Assembly (NCBI GenBank): GCA_964593555.1
Contig: CAZQIC010000091.1
Span: 1-19,520 of the forward strand
Direction: 5' to 3'
From: CAZQIC01 sp964593555
Lineage (GTDB): Bacteria > Bacteroidota > Bacteroidia > JAFLBG01
Length of the DNA: 19,520 nt
Part shown: positions 16,639 through 19,520 of the stretch, piece by piece
Position numbering within the stretch: position 1 is the first letter of the stretch
How the letters are laid out: each line of letters starts with the position of its first letter
Notes under the pieces: model-generated
What the model saw: only the letters and a program-made list of their open reading frames with translations
What the model was told of the DNA's origin: nothing
Database searches by the model: none
Translations under genes and position numbers: made by a program

Positions 16639-17061
16639 TTAGTTAAGTATCCTTTGTAAACGCACTCCGGATTTATCTATGTAATTAATATCCCATTTTC
16701 CATTAGTTATCTTACTGAGAAACCTTTTGTATAACAATAGTCTCTGGTTTCTCTTTTTTTCGTCGGCTCCTTCGCAGAAAAATTCAAGACTGCTTATGCC
16801 TTTATATTTCGCAATATAATCATTTGTTATGGCTACTACGGTTTGCATTACTTTATAAATTTCACCTTTGTTAGTAGCGATGTATTCATTGCCCTCAAAT
16901 TCATCATTTACAACTCCAAAAGCCATGGTTACGGAAAACATGTTTTGGATTTTTTTTGCAAAACGCACTTCGTATTGTAGGTTTGATGGGGTGGTAAAAT
17001 AATAAGCTCCGCTCGAAAGTGCGGGGTAAACTATATCACAAGCCAGGTTTTCTTTAATCAT
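16639..17061 (-). CDS. Small conserved-looking protein of unknown function
   Basis: This 140-residue protein has no signal peptide or membrane segment, so it is probably cytoplasmic. I do not recognise it. Visible features are an N-terminal beta-rich stretch (SGAYYFTTPSNLQYEVRFAKK, MFSVTMAFGVVNDE), a central helix (KGEIYKVMQTVVAITNDYIAKYK) and a C-terminal SLEFFCEGADEKKRNQRLLLYKRFL. The last pattern (phenylalanine-rich strand, then an Arg...LY helix) recalls small proteins seen in phages and accessory regions, but I cannot assign a family. Composition matches its neighbours and the start ATG is the first in frame. It is divergent from hutH, and 180 bp separate its end from the BlaI-type start. 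No promoter matching TAnnTTTG was found just upstream. Confidence 0.7.
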   Translation of the reverse strand: MIKENLACDIVYPALSSGAYYFTTPSNLQYEVRFAKKIQNMFSVTMAFGVVNDEFEGNEYIATNKGEIYKVMQTVVAITNDYIAKYKGISSLEFFCEGADEKKRNQRLLLYKRFLSKITNGKWDINYIDKSGVRLQRILN

Positions 17062-17256
17062 CTTGATACGAGTTAGTATTATATACGGTTGCTAAACAGT
17101 ATTAGTTACGTTTAACCCAACTTATGCAGTAGAAGGCGAAGAATAGTGTCCGATTTTCGGGAAGCCGAATTATCTGCATTTTTTGGGTTTATCCCGTTTT
17201 AGAAAAACACCATTTTGGTGAAACAAAGTTCAGGCAAAATGGTTGATTTTCTTAAT

Positions 17257-17290
17257 AGCTATGTATTAGAATTTTTTCTAATGCATAGTT
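17257..17290 (+). other. 14-bp AT-rich hairpin upstream of hutH
   Basis: The arms at 17257-17270 (AGCTATGTATTAGA) and 17277-17290 (TCTAATGCATAGTT) pair over 14 positions, two of them G-U wobbles, around the 6-nt loop ATTTTT. It ends 40 bp before the TTG of the predicted hutH promoter, so it is more likely an operator or a terminator of the opposite transcript than part of the hutH mRNA. Confidence 0.5.
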
Positions 17291-17330
17291 CGGGTTAAAA
17301 AGCCTTTATGCTGAGCATTTTTATCTAAAA

Positions 17331-17360
17331 TTGAAGTATTTTTAACTTTTATTAGATTTG
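17331..17360 (+). promoter_or_regulatory. hutH promoter, probably giving a leaderless mRNA
   Basis: TTG (17331-17333), a 19-bp spacer, then TAGATTTG (17353-17360) match the Bacteroidota -33/-7 consensus. The hutH ATG is at 17366, only 5 bp after the -7 element, so the predicted transcript starts at or within a base or two of the start codon. Confidence 0.5.
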
Positions 17361-17365
17361 TCCTT

Positions 17366-18859
17366 ATGAGTAAGAGCAGCCACATTGTTTCTTCAAAAGA
17401 ATTAACCTTGGATATTGTTGAGGAAATTATCAACTCGGGAAGATCCATTGAATTATCCGTTGACTCAAAAAAGAAAATATTAATATGCCGCGAATACCTT
17501 GATAAAAAGTTAAGTAGTTCTAAGAATCCTATATATGGTATTAATACGGGTTTTGGCTCATTGTATAATAAAAGTATTTCTGCAAATGACCTTGGAACGT
17601 TGCAGGAAAATCTTGTCCGTTCACATGCTTGCGGAGTAGGTGAAGAGGTGCCGCATGAAATTGTAAGAATTATGCTGCTTCTCAAAATTCAGGCATTGAG
17701 TTATGGCCATTCGGGAGTACAGCTGGAAACTGTTATTAGATTGATGGATTTATATAATGAAGGTGTTTATCCTGTTATTTATACTCAAGGTTCTTTAGGG
17801 GCTTCCGGTGATCTTGCACCGCTTGCACATTTATCCTTGCCTTTGATAGGAGAGGGTGAAGTTTATTACAAAGGAAAAAAACAAAAGTCGGCAATTGTAT
17901 CAAAACAGTTTGGCTGGAAACCATTAAAATTTAAATCAAAAGAAGCTCTTGCTCTATTGAATGGTACTCAGTTCATGAGCGCTTATGGTGTTTACAATTT
18001 GATCAAAGCAAAAAAACTTGCTGAATGGACAGATGTTGTCGCTTCAATTTCTCTTGACGCATTTGATGGCCGTATTGATCCATTTGATGAATTGATCCAT
18101 AACATAAGGCCGCATGCCGGGCAAATTGCTGTTGCAAAAAATATTCGCGCAATTTTAAAAGGAAGTAAAATAATTTCTCAGAAAAAACAACATGTGCAAG
18201 ACCCATATTCGTTTCGTTGTGTTCCGCAGGTCCATGGCGCATCAAGGGATACAATTCAATATGCGGAGAAAGTAATAACTACAGAAATAAATTCTGTTTC
18301 TGATAACCCAACAATTTTTCCGGAAGAAAATAAAATTATTTCGGGAGGTAATTTTCATGGACAGCCATTGGCACTGGCACTCGATTTTCTTTCTATTGCT
18401 GTTGCCGAACTGGGAAGTATTTCTGAACGCAGGACATATTTATTGATATCCGGTCAGCGTGGACTTCCACAATTTTTGGTGGCTAACCCTGGTTTAAATT
18501 CCGGATTTATGATTCCGCAGTACACTGCAGCTTCCATTGTAAGTCAAAATAAACAGCTTTGTACTCCTGCTTCGGTAGATTCTATTGTTTCTTCAAATGG
18601 ACAGGAAGATCATGTAAGTATGGGCGCAAACGCGGCTGTAAAATGTAAACAGGTAGTTGATAACCTGGAGAAAATTATTGCGATAGAATTAATTACGGCA
18701 GTGCAGGCATTGCAATTCAGGAAACCACTTAAGTCATCACAGCAAATCGAAAAACTAAATACCGATTATAGAAAGGTTGTTCCTTTTATTCAGTCAGATA
18801 AGGTGATGTACCCGGAAATAGAGAAGACAATCAATTTTATTCGTAATTATTCCCTTTAA
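17366..18859 (+). CDS. hutH: Histidine ammonia-lyase
   Basis: HutH removes ammonia from L-histidine to give trans-urocanate, the first step of histidine breakdown; it is cytoplasmic and works as a tetramer. The 497-residue product has normal family length. The Ala146-Ser147-Gly148 triad in GSLGASGDLAPLAH forms the MIO cofactor autocatalytically, and YGINTGFGSL (57-66) carries the active-site Tyr57. Other family segments are LSYGHSGVQLE (111-121), SDNPTIFPEE and GNFHGQPLA. The start ATG is the only suitable one before the conserved SSKELTL. No hutU, hutI or hutG lies nearby, so in this organism the pathway genes are scattered or absent. Its stop overlaps the next start by one base (TAATG), suggesting coupled translation with an apparently unrelated secreted protein. 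Tyrosine ammonia-lyase activity is a less likely alternative. Confidence 0.95.
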   Translation: MSKSSHIVSSKELTLDIVEEIINSGRSIELSVDSKKKILICREYLDKKLSSSKNPIYGINTGFGSLYNKSISANDLGTLQENLVRSHACGVGEEVPHEIVRIMLLLKIQALSYGHSGVQLETVIRLMDLYNEGVYPVIYTQGSLGASGDLAPLAHLSLPLIGEGEVYYKGKKQKSAIVSKQFGWKPLKFKSKEALALLNGTQFMSAYGVYNLIKAKKLAEWTDVVASISLDAFDGRIDPFDELIHNIRPHAGQIAVAKNIRAILKGSKIISQKKQHVQDPYSFRCVPQVHGASRDTIQYAEKVITTEINSVSDNPTIFPEENKIISGGNFHGQPLALALDFLSIAVAELGSISERRTYLLISGQRGLPQFLVANPGLNSGFMIPQYTAASIVSQNKQLCTPASVDSIVSSNGQEDHVSMGANAAVKCKQVVDNLEKIIAIELITAVQALQFRKPLKSSQQIEKLNTDYRKVVPFIQSDKVMYPEIEKTINFIRNYSL

Positions 18860-19437
18860 TGAGAATATTTTTTTTCCTTTTAACTTTTCCGCTTTTCAAC
18901 TTTCTAACTTTATCAGCTTGTGAATGTCCACCGTTAAAACCATTGGATAAATCATATACCGATGAATTCGATTTGATTTTTATCGGAACGGTGGATTCTG
19001 TTTCTCCCTGCGACAAACAGGCAAAAGCTATCTTTAAGGTGGAAAAATTATTTCAGGGCAAATCATTTGAAATAACAGAAGTATATTTCGATTGCTCTTC
19101 TTCCTGCCAGATGAGCTTTACTAAAGGAGAACAATGGATCATTTACACTAACTATGCAAAGTACGGAATTGCTGAAGTGGATTTTTGCAGCAGGAGCAGG
19201 AAAAAATTTATAAATGATAGCCTGGATTATTTTGTAGCTACTCATATATTGACCTTTGCAGATGAAGAAGAACAACTAAAAAGCACATTAGGAATTAAAA
19301 CTCTGAAAACAGAAAGTAATACTCAGTTACAGCATGAGCTTATAAAGCCAAAGGGTTATACATTATTATGGTTGGTTGGTATTTCTTTTCTTTTATTGTT
19401 TGTTGCACTATGGCTTTTCAAAGCGTTTAAGAAATAA
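18859..19437 (+). CDS. Small membrane-anchored protein with CxC-type TIMP/NTR-like domain
   Basis: This 192-residue protein has an N-terminal signal peptide (about residues 1-20) ending LTLSA before CECPP. A TIMP/NTR-like region follows: CxC at the mature N terminus, then FDLIFIGTVDSVSPC, IFKVEKLFQGK, CSSSC and EQWIIYTNYAKYG, a pattern seen in bacterial NTR-domain proteins. A single C-terminal transmembrane helix (about 168-190) ends in basic residues, so the domain should face the periplasm or exterior. LSAC also fits a lipobox, so lipidation at the first Cys is an alternative to ordinary signal-peptide cleavage. In TIMPs a free N-terminal Cys chelates the zinc of the inhibited protease; that activity is only an inference here. 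It starts within the hutH stop codon. Confidence 0.75.
   Translation: MRIFFFLLTFPLFNFLTLSACECPPLKPLDKSYTDEFDLIFIGTVDSVSPCDKQAKAIFKVEKLFQGKSFEITEVYFDCSSSCQMSFTKGEQWIIYTNYAKYGIAEVDFCSRSRKKFINDSLDYFVATHILTFADEEEQLKSTLGIKTLKTESNTQLQHELIKPKGYTLLWLVGISFLLLFVALWLFKAFKK
18877..18915 (+). repeat. Degenerate 7-8 bp tandem repeat encoding the signal peptide core
   Basis: Successive units CTTTTAA, CTTTTCCG, CTTTTCAA, CTTTCTAA and CTTTATCA run head to tail and encode LTFPLFNFLTLS. The repeat is imperfect, so it may simply be pyrimidine-rich coding sequence. Confidence 0.4.
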
Positions 19438-19520
19438 AAAATTAAAACAACATTATCTCTAATTTATTTTAGTGATGACCTTTCTGCTTAGATAAATTAT
19501 TTTTCTTCACTTAATTTAAG
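19438..19520. other. Right-end noncoding sequence
   Basis: The last 83 bp are AT-rich. I see no start of a gene, no terminator with a GC stem and no promoter match. Confidence 0.5.

Larger units (their letters stand above)
17062..17365. other. Divergent intergenic region before hutH
   Basis: No gene is visible in these 304 bp. The region holds a small palindrome CACCA/TGGTG with a 3-nt loop (17208-17220), a 14-bp hairpin (17257-17290), a weak ATGC/GCAT stem followed by T residues (17308-17323) and the hutH promoter at its right end. Confidence 0.6.

Noticed and set aside
17278..17685. 135-codon open frame antisense to the start of hutH
   Set aside because: It is a shadow of the well-conserved hutH N-terminal coding sequence and spans the hutH promoter.
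17366..18859. Possible full histidine-utilisation operon
   Set aside because: Only hutH is present; the neighbouring genes encode an unrecognised small protein and a TIMP/NTR-like membrane protein, not urocanase, imidazolonepropionase or formiminoglutamase.

Overview
The window looks like chromosomal DNA of a gliding or surface-active member of the Bacteroidota (Sphingobacteriia/Chitinophagia-like). The evidence is: a giant secreted protein built from PKD and SprB-type repeats that ends in a type IX secretion (T9SS) type B sorting domain; AT-rich DNA; almost no Shine-Dalgarno sequences; and several promoters fitting the Bacteroidota pattern TTG-N19/20-TAnnTTTG.

Layout. Positions 1-7749 are the 3' part of one enormous surface-protein gene, open at the left edge. 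It holds about 20 SprB-like modules organised as a four-module super-repeat, and two blocks 915 bp apart are identical over 435 bp. It is followed by a signal-peptide-bearing trypsin/HtrA-type serine protease (7823-9346), which meets an AraC-family regulator (9350-10234, minus) tail to tail with 3 bp between them. After a 368-bp divergent intergenic region comes a tight plus-strand operon: ettA (ABC-F translation factor), a secreted DUF3108/TapB-like protein and hisS, the last with a probable TTG start and a four-copy heptamer repeat inside the gene. A convergent BlaI-BlaR1-type regulator pair follows on the minus strand (14436-16458). It has two tandem operator-like dyads lying on its own promoter, and its M56 sensor protease carries an ectodomain that resembles GldM-like beta domains rather than a penicillin-binding domain. 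A small unrecognised gene (16639-17061, minus) lies divergent to hutH (17366-18859). hutH has a promoter placed so close to the ATG that the mRNA may be leaderless. It overlaps by one base a small CxC-type, TIMP/NTR-like membrane protein (18859-19437).

How the genes work together. The ettA-TapB-like-hisS group is the clearest co-transcribed unit and combines two translation genes with a secreted protein. The BlaI/BlaR1 pair is a self-contained signal-responsive switch: an HTH repressor, an integral-membrane zinc protease and an autoregulatory operator. hutH stands alone, without hutU, hutI or hutG nearby. I see no phage, insertion sequence, CRISPR array, tRNA or rRNA. No wholly new multi-gene system is evident. 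The most unusual items are the super-repeat and conversion-like tract in the giant adhesin, the BlaR1-type sensor with an atypical ectodomain and well-formed operator, and the short tandem repeat inside hisS.
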